The notes below the pieces were generated by a model, which saw only the letters and a program-made list of their open reading frames with translations, was not told the DNA's origin and did not search any database. Shown here in pieces: positions 52,752 through 63,175 of a stretch of 64,000 nucleotides of DNA. The position numbers and the translations under genes were made by a program. This DNA comes from Asterias rubens (lineage: Eukaryota; Echinodermata; Asteroidea; Forcipulatida; Asteriidae): assembly GCF_902459465.1 (NCBI RefSeq), contig NC_047078.1:2899691-2963690 (forward strand). The letters run 5' to 3'. Numbering within the stretch: position 1 is the stretch's first letter; each line of letters begins with the position of its first letter.

Positions 52752-53035
52752 GGACCCGATTTCATAAAGCTATTCAGCAGAAAAATACTGCTTGACAAAT
52801 TTCTTTGCTAAGTGACTGGGACACCAGACACAACAGTGTAAAATTAATGTAGTTTTGGCTGGTTACCCCATTCTGTTAAACAATATTTTTTGTGCTTAGC
52901 AAGTTTTTGTGTTTACAGGCTTAAGAGCTGCTTAAGCAGTCGGTAAATATTGCTTTAACAACTATCTGCTAGGCAGAAATGAGCAGGATACCAGTGAGTC
53001 ACAAATCGTACATATGACATGAAATTGGGCCCTGG
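52752..53035. repeat. Family C-related palindrome
   Basis: GGACCCGATTTCATAAAGCT opens it and ATGAAATTGGGCCC closes it. GCTTAAGCAG lies in the centre. Confidence 0.6.
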
Positions 53036-53044
53036 GGCACACAT

Positions 53045-53194
53045 CAATGGGAGACTTTCTGGGACGATAGAGGGCAGCAGACTTACCGGGTAAATCCATT
53101 GTTCTCAGAATTATGCGCATGTTCAGAAGTACGTAAACAATGGAAATTTACCCGGTATGTCTGCTGCCACCTAGCGTTGGAAAGTCTCCTATTG
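53045..53194. mobile_element. Family B MITE, intact
   Basis: 150-bp near-palindrome, almost identical to the 47446 copy (a C/G and a G/A change are visible), indicating recent shared origin. Confidence 0.88.
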
Positions 53195-53486
53195 TACATG
53201 TACATGTAGTTGCCAAGTGTGATATCACCATACAAATCACTATGGTAAAACTGACAATTTAATTTGTCTTGCGATGAATTTCATTGCTTTGTGAAATCGG
53301 CCCCTGATGTAATTTGATACTTGCTTTTGATTGGTCGGCTGTATTGTCCTAGAAGCTGCCATTGGACACATCTGAAGTCAGTTGCTTCTATGAATATTGC
53401 TTGATATTGTACATGTTGTGATGGTAAGCTCTGATGATGATGCACGCAAGACACTTCACGAAGGCAACGAAGATGATGGCCTCCAT
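53195..53486. other. Spacer
   Basis: GTACATGTACATGTAG at 53195; GAATTTCATTGC ... GAAATCGGCCC looks like another half family C end. No exon. Confidence 0.25.
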
Positions 53487-53595
53487 GCCTTGGCGCCCTT
53501 GAAATGCTCGAGTAGAAATTTACAATTTCCTCATATGGTGCCCTTTGCTAAAGAGAAAATGCCTTGATGCCCTTGCCCTTTCAAAAATGAAGCAA
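53487..53595 (+). repeat. Family E copy 3
   Basis: GCCTTGGCGCCCTTGAAATG, TTTCCTCATATGGTGCCC, GAAAATGCCTTGATGCCC and CCCTTTCAAAAATGAAGC, as in P450 intron 1. Two GATCGTTCCATGAA strings follow at 53607 and 53677. Confidence 0.6.
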
Positions 53596-53872
53596 ACCTG
53601 CCTGATGATCGTTCCATGAATGCCAAGACGAATACTGCTGGAAATTTATACAGAGGTCGTGACGGTAAGCTTTTATGATCGTTCCATGAAACCGTTGTTT
53701 CGGACGAAGGTGTTGCTACTACCGTTTTCATTTTCTCTTGCCTAGCGATAAAAGAATAAGGAAATACAAATGTTAGTAAGGTGATAATGTACAGGTACAG
53801 CATGATGGATTTTGGTTTTTACCCATATACACCGATGTGTGAATAGCAATTTTTAGAGTTAAAAGGTACAGC

Positions 53873-54060
53873 AACCGATTTCACAAAACGCTAGGATTAA
53901 TCCTATTTCGAGATAGGACGAAGGACGAGTAACCCGTCCTAACGTAGGATGGGTCGGGTTCAATGCGTCCTAACGTCTTTGGGTACGGAATTTAACTCAT
54001 CCCAAGTCCTAAGATTAATCCTAAGTTAGGAAGAGTTTGGTTATTCTGCGACAGGATTGG
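53873..54060. mobile_element. Family D element
   Basis: GATTTCACAAAACGCTAGGAT, GATAGGACGAAGGACGAG, GGACGGGTTACTCGTCC-type centre (inverted here) and AATCCTAAGTTAGGAAGAG. Opposite orientation to 28203-28455. Confidence 0.75.
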
Positions 54061-54346
54061 TGCTAAGGATAAAAAACATAATTGTTTTATCATTTTAGTC
54101 TAAAAGGTTACTGGTTTTATAGTTCATACTAAAGAACAATTTTTCCTGCAAAGTATTTCCCCATTACTGTACATGTGTATTCACCCATAATAATGTGTTA
54201 ATTCAAGAAAACTTACATTTACTCCTATGGGTAGCAGTTTGTTACATGTATGCAAGAAGAAATGAAATAGGAGAGAATTAGTATCAAGTGTACAGGATTA
54301 TAAGTATGAGCTCATCACAAACCTGAATTCTACTTTGGAGACCCTC
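54061..54346. other. Spacer
   Basis: AT-rich; nothing recognised. Confidence 0.2.
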
Positions 54347-54723
54347 TTTAAAGGAACATGTTGCTTTGGATCGGTCGAGTTGGTCTTTGAAAAGCGTTTG
54401 AAACAGTTTTTTATAAAATGCATTTATATGAGTAGAAAGACGTTGTAAAAGTAGAATACAATGATCCACACAAACATGCTTCGAAGTTGCGAGGTTTTCC
54501 TTTTACCTCGTCGACTAACACAGTCGGCCATTTATGGTAGTCATGGCCGACTATGTTAGTTCACACAGTAAAAGGAAAACCACGCAATTTCGAAGCAAAC
54601 TTGTGTGGATCATTGTATTCTACTTTTAAAACATCTTTTCAACCTTATGCATTTTATAAAAAATGGTTACAAATGCTTTTTATAGACCAAATTGTCTGAT
54701 CCAAGACAACGTGTTCCTTTAAA
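54347..54723. mobile_element. Family H long palindrome with TTTAAAGGAACA ends
   Basis: Two arms of about 185 bp are inverted copies of each other (TTTAAAGGAACATGTTGC ... AGTCGGCCAT and the inverse), leaving a very short centre. The ends share TTTAAAGG with family A, consistent with TTAA insertion. Confidence 0.85.
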
Positions 54724-55385
54724 GGATTGTGATATCTTTTGTAAATCAAGTTTTTGGCTATGACATGAATCCCTACTCACTGTGAAGGAAGAGGTATGTA
54801 TGAGGTATTACTAATAGAGGTTTAAGCTTCAATAGTCGTCAAGTTTTTTGAGGAAAAAAAAAAGTGAAAATCACAGAACAATGCAAACGAAAGTTGATGT
54901 CACATATTCCCAACCAATTATTCGCAAGGGTTGTGCTAAACTCTCTTGCGAATATCGCTGCGAAAACAAAGTTGTGACGTCAAATTCGCATCGCATTGCA
55001 TTCGCAGGAAGTATGAACCAGGCTTTACTCATGCAATTTTTTCTTAGGTATTAAAAGTAGTAAGCAGTTCACTTTCAAACGCAATTATCTCCAAACAGAA
55101 TTTTTTCTGTGGTGCGCCACACATCACCATTGCACAACCAAGGAATTTTATGGGGAAATAACCCACAATTACAGCAAAGACTCTACCTACAAGTTGCTTC
55201 AAATCCCAATGGCTACAAAACACTTTTAAACAATGTATTCAAAACTGAAAGCACCAGCAAATAAATTGTAACACCGGCAAAATTGGGGGGAAAAAAAGCA
55301 CAGCTGAAATGGAAAACGCTACAAGATGAAGACGTGACAATTCATGTATGCAAAAAATTAATTAATTCGAATTTTTGTGGAAATA
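54724..55385. other. Intergenic, no gene seen
   Basis: TTCGCAAGG ... CTTGCGAATATCGC and AATTCGCATCGC-type motifs at 54920-55010 form weak inverted pairs. No exon. Confidence 0.25.
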
Positions 55386-55741
55386 ATAAAGGCACTGGAC
55401 ACTATTGGTACAGTATGTAATTACTAAAATAACGAGCAATGGAGAGCTGGTGATAGTATAAAACATTGTGAGAAACGGCTCCCTCTGAAGTAATGTAGTT
55501 TTTGAGAAAGATCAAATATTTGAATTTGATTTTGAGACCTCAGAATTAGATTTTGAGGTCCCGAAATCAAGCATCTGAAAGGTGTGCATCTGGGTGTTTT
55601 TTCTTCCATTATTTTCTCGCAACTCCGACGACCAGTTGAGTTCAAATTTTCACATGTTGGTTATTTTATGCATAATGTTGAGATACACCAAGTGAGAAGA
55701 CTGGTCTTTGACAATTAACAAAGGTGTCTAGTGTATTTAAG
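55386..55741 (-). mobile_element. Family A1 element, complete
   Basis: TAAAGGCACTGGACACT to GTGTCTAGTGTATTTAA, with hairpin TTTGAGACCTCAGAATTAG ... TTGAGGTC. Confidence 0.82.
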
Positions 55742-55895
55742 TAAGCAGGCTCTAAAAAAGCAGCATGAGGAGTAGTTCATCTTTAACCGTGGTATTCCTT
55801 TAAACACAGAGGATCTCTCTACTTCTCTGTCTTAGATCTTGTCTTTGTACAACGCATTTATTTATTTATTTTCAAAACTTTCTTATGTCACAGGT

Positions 55896-56028
55896 TTTAA
55901 AGATACTGGACACTATTGGTAATTGTCAAAGACCGGATGCTTGATTTCGAGACCTCAAGTTCTAAATCCGAGGTCTCAAAATCAAATTCGTGGAAAATTA
56001 CTTCTTTCTCAAATACTAATTTACTTCG
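55896..56028 (+). repeat. Family A1 with large internal deletion, joined to a CpG-rich tract
   Basis: TTTTAAAGATACTGGACACT to GTCAAAGACCG is joined directly to GATGCTTGATTTCGAGACC, skipping about 150 bp. The copy stops at ACTAATTTACTTC. Confidence 0.8.
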
Positions 56029-56221
56029 CCTTGAACACCCAGCAGAATTCTCAAACTTAGGCAGTATCCGAATTGACGGCTATGGCTCCAGCTACGGCCG
56101 GATCACCGCGTCATCATGCATTGAAGTAAAGGATGCCCTTAGCAACACCCCTGGCAACGATCGTAGCCACAGCCGTAGCCACCACTTCGGACATGGCCCT
56201 ACTCCCAAGGCAGAAGAATAA
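56029..56221 (+). other. GC-rich open tract of unknown origin
   Basis: Continues an open frame from the repeat to a TAA at 56219: Gly/Ser/His-rich (GYGSSYGR, RSHSRSHHFGHG). GGCTATGGC/CGTAGCCAC motifs suggest a decayed GTAGCC-rich repeat rather than an exon, since no splice site is evident. Confidence 0.3.
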
Positions 56222-56629
56222 ATAGCAAGACAAGTCCTCAAATGAAAAATCCACAAAACAAAGTAGATACATGTACTCTTACTACAAACTGAATACACAC
56301 CGATACCTAACCATGCAATGCCTCACTACCCAAACGTATGAACGTCTTCTTACCAAACTAGATCTAAACATAGATGCTACTTCTCTATCTCTTTGTGTTG
56401 TCTCTGGTGTTTTATGGTTGGTATTGAGTGAATCTGAGGCTGGTTGACTTGCATTCTATGGAATAGTACAAGTGAAGGGCAAACAGATTCAGAAATCCAA
56501 AGTAAAAAAGTTGTTGACTGGAAGAGCACGAGAGGAAAAAAAGGTGACTCAAAAGTGGGGCACCATTTACAGTCTATGCAAAAGAAAGTCTGAAATCCAC
56601 TTGACTGCAAGAATGTTCTACTAGTATAG
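56222..56629. other. Spacer
   Basis: No exon or repeat recognised. Confidence 0.2.
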
Positions 56630-57027
56630 AGGGCCCTTTTCAAAAACCAGGGCTCAATTTCATAGAGCTGCTAAGCACACAAATTTGCTTAGCATGACAT
56701 TTTCTTCCTTGATAAAAACAGGATTACCAACCAAATTTTCACTTGATTTTCAGGATAAGCAAACAACACCTGAATACCAATATCAAGCAATATGCAACAA
56801 ATGGAAATTTGGTTGGTAATCCTGTTTTTATCAAGGAAGAAATTTCATGCTAAGCAAATTTCTTTGCTTAGCAGCTCTTAGAAATTGGGCCCTGGTTTCG
56901 GCTCCAGATTCGGCTCAGGCTAGCTTGGTTACTCAATTAATTTTATGTACATGCTCAGGGCTTCAGACTAGAGAACAAAGTCTGAAGCCGAATCAAAAGC
57001 CAAAGCCGTGTTTTTGAAAGGGGCCTA
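56630..57027. mobile_element. Family L element split by a family C copy
   Basis: GGCCCTTTTCAAAAACCAGG at the left and CGTGTTTTTGAAAGGGGCC at the right are inverted ends. The inner arms GGTTTCGGCTCCAGATTCGG and GAAGCCGAATCAAAAGCC pair. The family C copy lies directly after the left end. Confidence 0.7.
56648..56893. mobile_element. Family C palindromic MITE nested in L
   Basis: CAATTTCATAGAGCTGCTAA ... GCTTAGCAGCTCTTAGAAATTGGGCCC. The inner pair GATAAAAACAGGATTACCAACC and its inverse is nearly perfect. Confidence 0.85.
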
Positions 57028-57302
57028 TGGCACATCTAGTGAATACAAAGAACAAGCGCCTGTTGTAATGGAATGTTCCAGCCGTCCCATGAAATGAACT
57101 AGCATTCTACATGTTCTATGAAATAGTACAAGTGAGGTCCAAACTAAAAGTTTGACGACCAGGAGAGCACGAGGTTTAAAGAGGCGTCTCAAAAGTTGGG
57201 CACTATAGTCAGGCTTGATACTTGGTCCTTGAAAAAAAAAGTAGGAACATTATGATTTCACCGAGTACAAGGGCTGACCTACATGTACATTACACATCTA
57301 GG
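57028..57302. other. Spacer with partial duplication
   Basis: 57120-57210 (GAAATAGTACAAGTGAG ... GAGAGCACGAGG ... CTCAAAAGTTGGGCAC) repeats 56460-56565 (GGAATAGTACAAGTGAAG ... AGAGCACGAGAGG ... CTCAAAAGTGGGGCAC), so a local segmental duplication lies on both sides of element L. Confidence 0.6.
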
Positions 57303-57672
57303 CTTTAAGACACTGGACACTATTGGTAATTGTCAAAGACTAGCCTTCACAGTTGGTGTATCTCAACATATGCATCAAATAACAAACCTGTGAAAATTTG
57401 AGCTCAATCGGTCATCAAAGTTGCGAGATAATAATGAAAGAAGAAAACGCCCTTGTCACACAAAGTTGTGTGCGTTCTAGATGGTTAATTTCGAGACCTC
57501 AAGTTCTAAATCTGAGGTCTCGAAATCAAATTCGTGGAAAATTACTTCTTTCTAGAAAACTATGTACTTCAGAGGGAGCCGTATCTCACAATGTTTTATA
57601 CCATCAACCTCTCCCCATTACTCGACCCGTCACAAAGAAAGGTTTCATGCTAATAATTATTTTGAGTAATTT
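57303..57672 (+). mobile_element. Family A1 element, right tip missing
   Basis: TTTAAGACACTGGACACT to AATTATTTTGAGTAATTT. The last ~25 bp are lost. Confidence 0.85.
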
Positions 57673-58012
57673 AGTTGACTTTTCAGGCTACAGTATTTAA
57701 CCACAGTCATTCAGATTTTTCCAAGGGCAAACACAATCTGAAATCAAACCTAACATGCACATGTAGGAAGATTATCAAGCCTGTATAGTAGATGCAAAAT
57801 AAGTTCTCCTGAGCACACACTTGCAATCCATTGGACCGCCAGAACAATCTACTAGAATGAATCATTGCACTGATTCTGCTGAAGTACAAGACTAATCTTA
57901 CATGAGTGTAATGCGCAGAAGTTTGGACCGGTCCAATCAACTGTTTTAGCAGTCCAAACACAAGGCAGAATTTTCTTCTAATGTCGATGATAAGATAAGT
58001 CCTATATAGAAA
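57673..58012. other. Spacer
   Basis: No gene or repeat recognised. Confidence 0.2.
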
Positions 58013-58130
58013 AGTTTGCGGTCACACCATGTAATAACAATCTCTAAATGAGTTGGGGTGGTTCTGAAAAGAACCGTTGGATTAACTCGACGTTTCGATC
58101 AGTATGCTCTGATCGTCTTCTGGAGAAGAT
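58013..58130 (+). repeat. Family K copy
   Basis: GTTTGCGGTCACACCATG ... GAACCGTTGGATTAACTCGA ... CAGTATGCTCTGATCG; same as the arms near 45.7 and 46.1 kb. Confidence 0.7.
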
Positions 58131-58589
58131 AAGTCCTGGTTGCGTCACTGTTTGTGCAAATTGTTTAGAAAAAGAGCAAGAGAACAACATTTAAAAATAT
58201 TCCTACAAACTGCTGTACGTTGGGTATGTTTTTGAAATAGCAAAATAAAGCATTGTGGTTAAGTTCATGCAGCTTTTAGCAGAGCAAAAAATGTGTACTT
58301 AACAAATTGTCACTAAGGAACATTCATAAACAAACAACCATGGGGCATTGGATTTTAGTACTGAAGCTAGAAACGACTCTTGAATGGGTGGAAAGCATTT
58401 CTATGAAGTACATGTACATGTAACATCGTAAATGTCTACTGAACTGTAAGGCCTTGCATTTCATCTTTAAAATGGTAATGCCACTTTCAATTTGAAAAAC
58501 TCAAAATTTGTGGCAATCTTTTGAAGGGGCACCGCTGTCATCAAGATCAGGGCAACAGAGGGCATGGCCTTCGTGTCAACCCAGGACTG
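58131..58589. other. Spacer
   Basis: GTACATGTACATGTAAC at 58408; nothing else recognised. Confidence 0.2.
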
Positions 58590-58950
58590 ACTGTTCTACA
58601 TGTAAGAACACCTTGGGACAAATAATAATTTGGGGGGCTAATCATCCTTACTTGCAGCTAAGAGCTGAATTGCGAAGGACGCGGCTACAAGTGTTTGAGA
58701 AGCTGGCATTCAAGGGCGCCTTTGGCTGCCAGCCACATCAACCCATTATGACCACGGAGCACAGCCAGAGATCGAAAGTGTTTGATTGTTTCCTGAGGGA
58801 GGAAAACCGGATGGTCTGGAAAACCCTCGTGGCACAGCAGAGAATCAACGCACAACTCAACTCAAATTTGGCCCCGGCCGTGAATCAATCCGGGGTCACC
58901 TTGGTGAGAGGCGAGCGCTTTACGCACAAGCCAACCATGCCACCCATGAC
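58590..58950 (-). mobile_element. tRNA-derived SINE, minus strand
   Basis: On the minus strand: TTGGCTTGTGCGTAAAGCG (A-box-like), CACCAAGGTGACCCCGG, then a B-box-like GGATTGATTCACGGC and a conserved-looking body running to AATTCAGCTCTTAGCTGC. The 152- and 131-codon frames across it are by-products of its GC-rich body. Confidence 0.65.
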
Positions 58951-59476
58951 AAGCATGGTCTACTGAACGCCAACATGATGGGTGACAATTACAATGGTGC
59001 TGGTGTTGACTTTAACTTATTTATAGCTAGTTCCCGTTTGACGCCACGTCGGCCATCTTTTTACTGGCAAATTGTGCCAAACTACATGAAGTATTTAGTA
59101 AAGGACCTTTTCCAGCAGTTACAAAGCGCTACAGCAAAACAAATGACAACCACAAAGGAAATGTATGGAACAAACGAGTGAGTTTTAAGATAATTAAATT
59201 GGAACTAGGAAGTGGAAGTCGTATCAACCAATGAATGTGGTAACAATGGCCGCCATCTTTGATGAAAGGTGTACTGGTGAAAGGCTGGCATGGCAGAGAG
59301 TCAAGCGCAGCGCGTACACACGTGCACTTTACATTGTTTTACATGAAAAATGGTGGTCATTGACGTCATGTGCTATCCATCTATTAAGTTCCAGAGTGTA
59401 GGAGCAGTGATGGTATCTCGCCTTCTTATTTGCCTTTGGAAAATCCAGGTTAGTTTGGCAATATGACTGCAAAACC
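58951..59476. other. Spacer
   Basis: No exon supported. Confidence 0.2.
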
Positions 59477-59771
59477 CATAGAGTTATATATAAGAACTAG
59501 AGGGCGCACTGGTCATGCTTCTTGCACAAACGCGGCGGAACTGCAAGGAGACACGCGCGCCCTTCTGCACGCGCGTTGAATATGAAGTGCTTGTTAGAAT
59601 TTGTTTGTATTGAACGCTGACGCGATGCTGTTTTGTCAACTTACAAAATGGTCGCACAAACACTCGCTGTGCGATGCCTGCTTTGTCAACTTAGAAAATG
59701 GCCGCCTGCGCGCATGCCAGGACGCGTATATAGGACAGTGCGCCCTCTAGTTCTTATACATAACTCTATGT
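59477..59771. mobile_element. Family J-like element with 7-bp duplication
   Basis: Inverted ends CATAGAGTTATATATAAGAA ... GGGCGCACTG (about 34 of 35 bases). CAAAACC flanks both sides (59470-59476 and 59772-59778). The interior is CpG-rich with a repeated TTTTGTCAACTTA.AAAATGG at 59631 and 59681. Confidence 0.8.
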
Positions 59772-59981
59772 CAAAACCATGTGCGTTTTTTGTTAAAAAC
59801 GCATGTTGCATGCTGGAGTTTTATCATATTCTGTGCATGGTTGGTGAACAACCCGGCTATGAGAAAAGTTAAGAATGCCTGACGCAGCTCAAGGCCAAAC
59901 CCAAGTTGTCCGTATAGATGACGGTGGAAACTATATCTATCTCGCATTTGCAGTGCCAGTGGGATTACTATTATTAATGTA

Positions 59982-60115
59982 AAGAGAGGTTTGCGGGAGC
60001 ACCATGTACAAGTAAACATCTTATTTGAGTAGTGTTGATTATGAGAAGAACTGTTGGTTAACGACTGAATGTTCCGATCAGTATGCTCTGATTGTTTTCA
60101 AGGGAATGCTGGACT
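59982..60115 (+). repeat. Family K copy, diverged
   Basis: GTTTGCGGGAGCACCATGTA ... GAAGAACTGTTGGTTAACGA ... GATCAGTATGCTCTGATTG. Confidence 0.6.
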
Positions 60116-60262
60116 GTGTTGAAAAAGTCATAATTTTTCATCACAACTGAAAGCCAAATCAAAGGTTACTATAAAAGCGACTACATGAACATGTACAGCT
60201 AGCTCGCATGCAAGCAACTACTGAAAAGCCTTCATGCATAGTAGTAGACCCGTCTGTCTTAC

Positions 60263-62789
60263 CGTCCTGACTGTAGCTCCTTTTTCTAGCCCGTCGTTCT
60301 GATACGGGGGATAACTTAATGTTTGGGGTGGTGCCGAGGGAGGGGGGTAGCCCCCTAGACCGGGGGGTAACGATGGGGGGTAAACTGGGTCCTGTACAGG
60401 TGAGTTTCCTGTAGTAGGTTTATTCTGGGGGTTAATAAATATATACAGTAACGGGTTATAAAAGCACCATCTACATGTAATAATAATAATGAACCATTCT
60501 TAGTTAATATAATATGACTACACCACCAAGCTAGCCCAGTGGCTAGAGGCAGTGTCAATCCTCCCCTTTATGTGTTAGCATCTATTACTGTGAGTAAGGG
60601 AATCAATGTGTGGTGAAGAGGTTTTCAACTAGTGGTTTAATCCCAACAAGGGCTGGTTCTTGATAATTTTACCGAGACGAAGTCGAGGACAAATTATCAA
60701 GTACCAGGCCTCAGCGGGTTTAAACCACTAGTTGAAAACCGATTCAACACACTTTGATTCCCATTCATAAATACCTTTTTGGTTAAAAGGCGTAATAAAG
60801 TAAGAAACTCTGTAAAACTTATCCGTTTCCGCCTCCATGGTACTTTCAGTATACGTGTTGTTACATGTACATGTACGATGTCCGTAAGGTGTGTTTTCCG
60901 GTTCCGTTCGTGCGCATGCGCGTATAGTCTTGGTGCATATTCACTGGTTTTCCTTTCATACTCACCGACAGCGCCTGAATCGCCCGTAACAAGAAACGTC
61001 TTGCATCAAGACTAGCGCGGAGTCTCCGCTCACAATTGGTTATAAACACTGGTCATTATCAACGGTTAAAACACCCCCACGTGACGCGCTCTCCATCAAT
61101 AGGAATAGCGAAACTGTCTGAGGTATTTATGAATACAATGAAGTGTACCCGTGGCGGAGTTAAAACCTTAACCATCATCAATCCTTTCGTTGTCACAAAC
61201 ACGCTTGACTTTTTTAACTCACCCCATTGACAGCGTATGGCGAAAACGCTTTCGATGACTCTCTGTTGGATGTTGTCACCGCAAACATCTCGGTAAAGTT
61301 TGGCATCCCGTTATCCCTGAAGGCAGCATTGCCGTAGTCACTGTGAGTGAATCCGTCAATGTTGTTGGACATGGCGCCGGACGGCTCGGCTATTATACCA
61401 ATTTGGGACGTTCGGACATGATAAGGAAAGTTACGATTGGCTGCTGACGGCCTTGTCATTACCTGTGAATGGAATTGATTTAAAGATTACAATTAGAGAC
61501 ATTTTTATCTAACATTATTTATTATTATCAGTTTAGGCCTATAGAACTTGTAGAACAATTTTGGTTGATGTTTTGTATATAATATCCATTTTGATATTTT
61601 GTATGAAAAGCCACAAGCGCCTTACAGGCAGCTCAGGGCTGTATACTCCTAAGGGAGCTGAGAAACATTACAGGGATGTTATTGGCCCCATGACCAGGGA
61701 GCATTGATACGGTTATTGTGAAATATGCTATATAGGCCTAAGAATTTGTTATTATTTTTTCATTATTATTTTTGTATGGGCCTTCTTCTTTATAGTGTGA
61801 TGTTGTACTTCTTGGTATTTTGAAAACTGTTTTTGTTATGGAGCTGCCAATTGTTTTTTATTATTGCCTTATTCTAGAATAAATAAAGTATTTTTTAATT
61901 GAATTGAACACTTAATCAATACATACTGTAGATACACTCATGTACACTATAATTAATGTATAAAATATAAGCAACCAATCAATATCTACTGCTCCTAATC
62001 AATTTAATTAGTTATTTATTATTCATCTATAAAAAATATATGAGCAATTATATAATAGGAAGAGAAAATACATTGAAATTCAAAGGAAAAAATTAAAAAA
62101 TATTATAAAAAAAAACAAACAAAAACAGGAGAAACTGGAAACAAGACATACATGTATACAAAATACATCTCAATACAATCAATCAATCAATCAATATTTA
62201 AATCAGTGATGATTTGTCGTACTAAAAGTTAAAAAAATATTCAATAAAAACAATCCACCAATCAACCATTGCTCAAAGAACCAATTCCTACAAATATGTA
62301 TGGTTCGAAGTATCTCTGATCAATCAATAATCAATCAGTCATTAAATCTCTTGGTGATAATTTACACAATTAAATAATCAATGAAAACAAAATCAGTCAA
62401 TCAAACAATAAATCAATCAATAAATCGGTAAAACAAATCAATTTCATCTTAAAAAAAATACTTGAAACAAAGTCAATCAATCAATGAATATTTGCAATAT
62501 GTTACAAAATAAATCAATCAATAAATCTGTAAAAACAAATCAATTTCATCTTTAAAAAAATTCTTAAAATGTCTGTGAAAAAAGAATAACAGGCATTTTA
62601 CTCGGGTTGGATTTGAGCCCACAACCTTTCACTAAGAAATAATAAACCTGAGTATAAGGATTACTCACCAAGAAAGCCAACTGCGCAGTAAACGCTATAA
62701 CTAACTCTATAACATTCATCACTTTTTCTCTCCACCATTTCGGGAACACAAACGTCGCTATTAGAATCATAATTGGTGTTGACAAGAAC
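60263..62789 (-). CDS. Unidentified membrane protein, three exons of a partial gene
   Basis: Minus-strand exons 62789-62669, 61462-61223 and 60424-60263 have clear sites (acceptors TTTGTTTCTAG, CCATTCACAG, ACCCCCAG; donors GTGAGT, GTGAGT, GTAAGA) and join in phase 0 into about 174 residues. The first exon encodes two hydrophobic segments around FPKWWREK. The second is polar (start VMTRPSAANRNF). The third is Pro/Tyr/Gly-rich (PVYPPSLPPGLGGYPPP) and ends GATVRT. This fits the last membrane helices and cytosolic tail of a small multi-pass protein. The first exon begins one base into a codon, so more 5' exons are needed, probably beyond 64000. A last exon ending in TGA at 59893-59931 is possible but weak. 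Family not recognised. Confidence 0.6.
60599..60765. mobile_element. Double hairpin element
   Basis: Outer pair GAATCAATGTGTGGTGAAGA ... TTTTCAACTAGTGGTTTAA and its inverse. An inner, separate pair TTGATAATTT / AAATTATCAA flanks GACGAAGTCGAGGAC. Lies in an intron of, or beside, the minus-strand gene. Confidence 0.7.
60766..61222. other. Intron of the minus-strand gene, no exon seen
   Basis: CpG-richer around 60890-61020. Short ORFs on both strands lack splice or motif support. Confidence 0.3.
61612..61770 (+). repeat. tRNA-Leu SINE, body and tail only
   Basis: CAGGCAGCTCAGGGCTGTATACTCC, GGGAGCTGAGAAACATTA, GATACGGTTATTGTGAAATA and an ATT-rich tail match the 3' half of the 42940 SINE. 5'-truncated as expected of retrotransposition. 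Confidence 0.75.
62150..62550. repeat. AATC-rich degenerate microsatellite
   Basis: AATCAATCAATCAATCAAT at 62178-62197 and many dispersed CAATCAAT/AATAAATC strings to 62530, all on the plus strand. Lies in an intron of the minus-strand gene. At 62604-62630 a B-box-like string on the minus strand (GGGCTCAAATCC) hints at a SINE remnant. Confidence 0.7.
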
Positions 62790-62831
62790 CTAGAAACAAA
62801 GAAGAAAACAACTTCTAAACTCTGAAAATAT

Positions 62832-63175
62832 TTTAAGGCACTGGACACCTTTGCTAAATGTCGAAGGCCGAAAACACTAAAAATCCTGCAGGCGCCCTTG
62901 TCTTTGCTTTGCTACTATTTGCGAGTGTAGCTGTGTTCTGCTTACTGGACACTATTGGTATTTGTCAAAGACCAGTCTATCTCAATATAAGCACACACAA
63001 AAAAACCTGTGAAAATGTGAGCTCAATTGATTGTCGAAGTTGCGAGATAATAATGAAAGAAAAATTACCCTTGTCACACAAAGTGTGTGCGCTTTCAGAC
63101 GCTAGATTTTGGGACATTTTTCTTCCGAGGTCTCGAAATCAATCTTGGAAAACTACTTCTTTCTTTATACATGTA
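62832..63175 (+). repeat. Two family A left ends in tandem, right side lost
   Basis: TTAAGGCACTGGACACC at 62832 with a short remnant, then a second start TACTGGACACTATTGGTA at 62943 continuing through GTTGCGAGATAATAATG to a decayed hairpin (GAGGTCTCGAAATC) at 63127. The family ends abruptly in a TTTCTTTC run. Confidence 0.7.

Noticed and set aside
58508-59181. Two overlapping plus-strand ORFs of 152 and 131 codons as a gene
   Set aside because: They coincide with a minus-strand tRNA-derived SINE; no splice sites or protein motifs.
59893-59931. Last exon of the minus-strand membrane protein
   Set aside because: A phase-compatible AG and 13 codons to TGA exist, but the splice site has almost no pyrimidine tract.
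60335-60385. G-run rich stretch as a regulatory G-quadruplex
   Set aside because: The G runs are the complement of proline codons in the Pro-rich exon, which explains them adequately.
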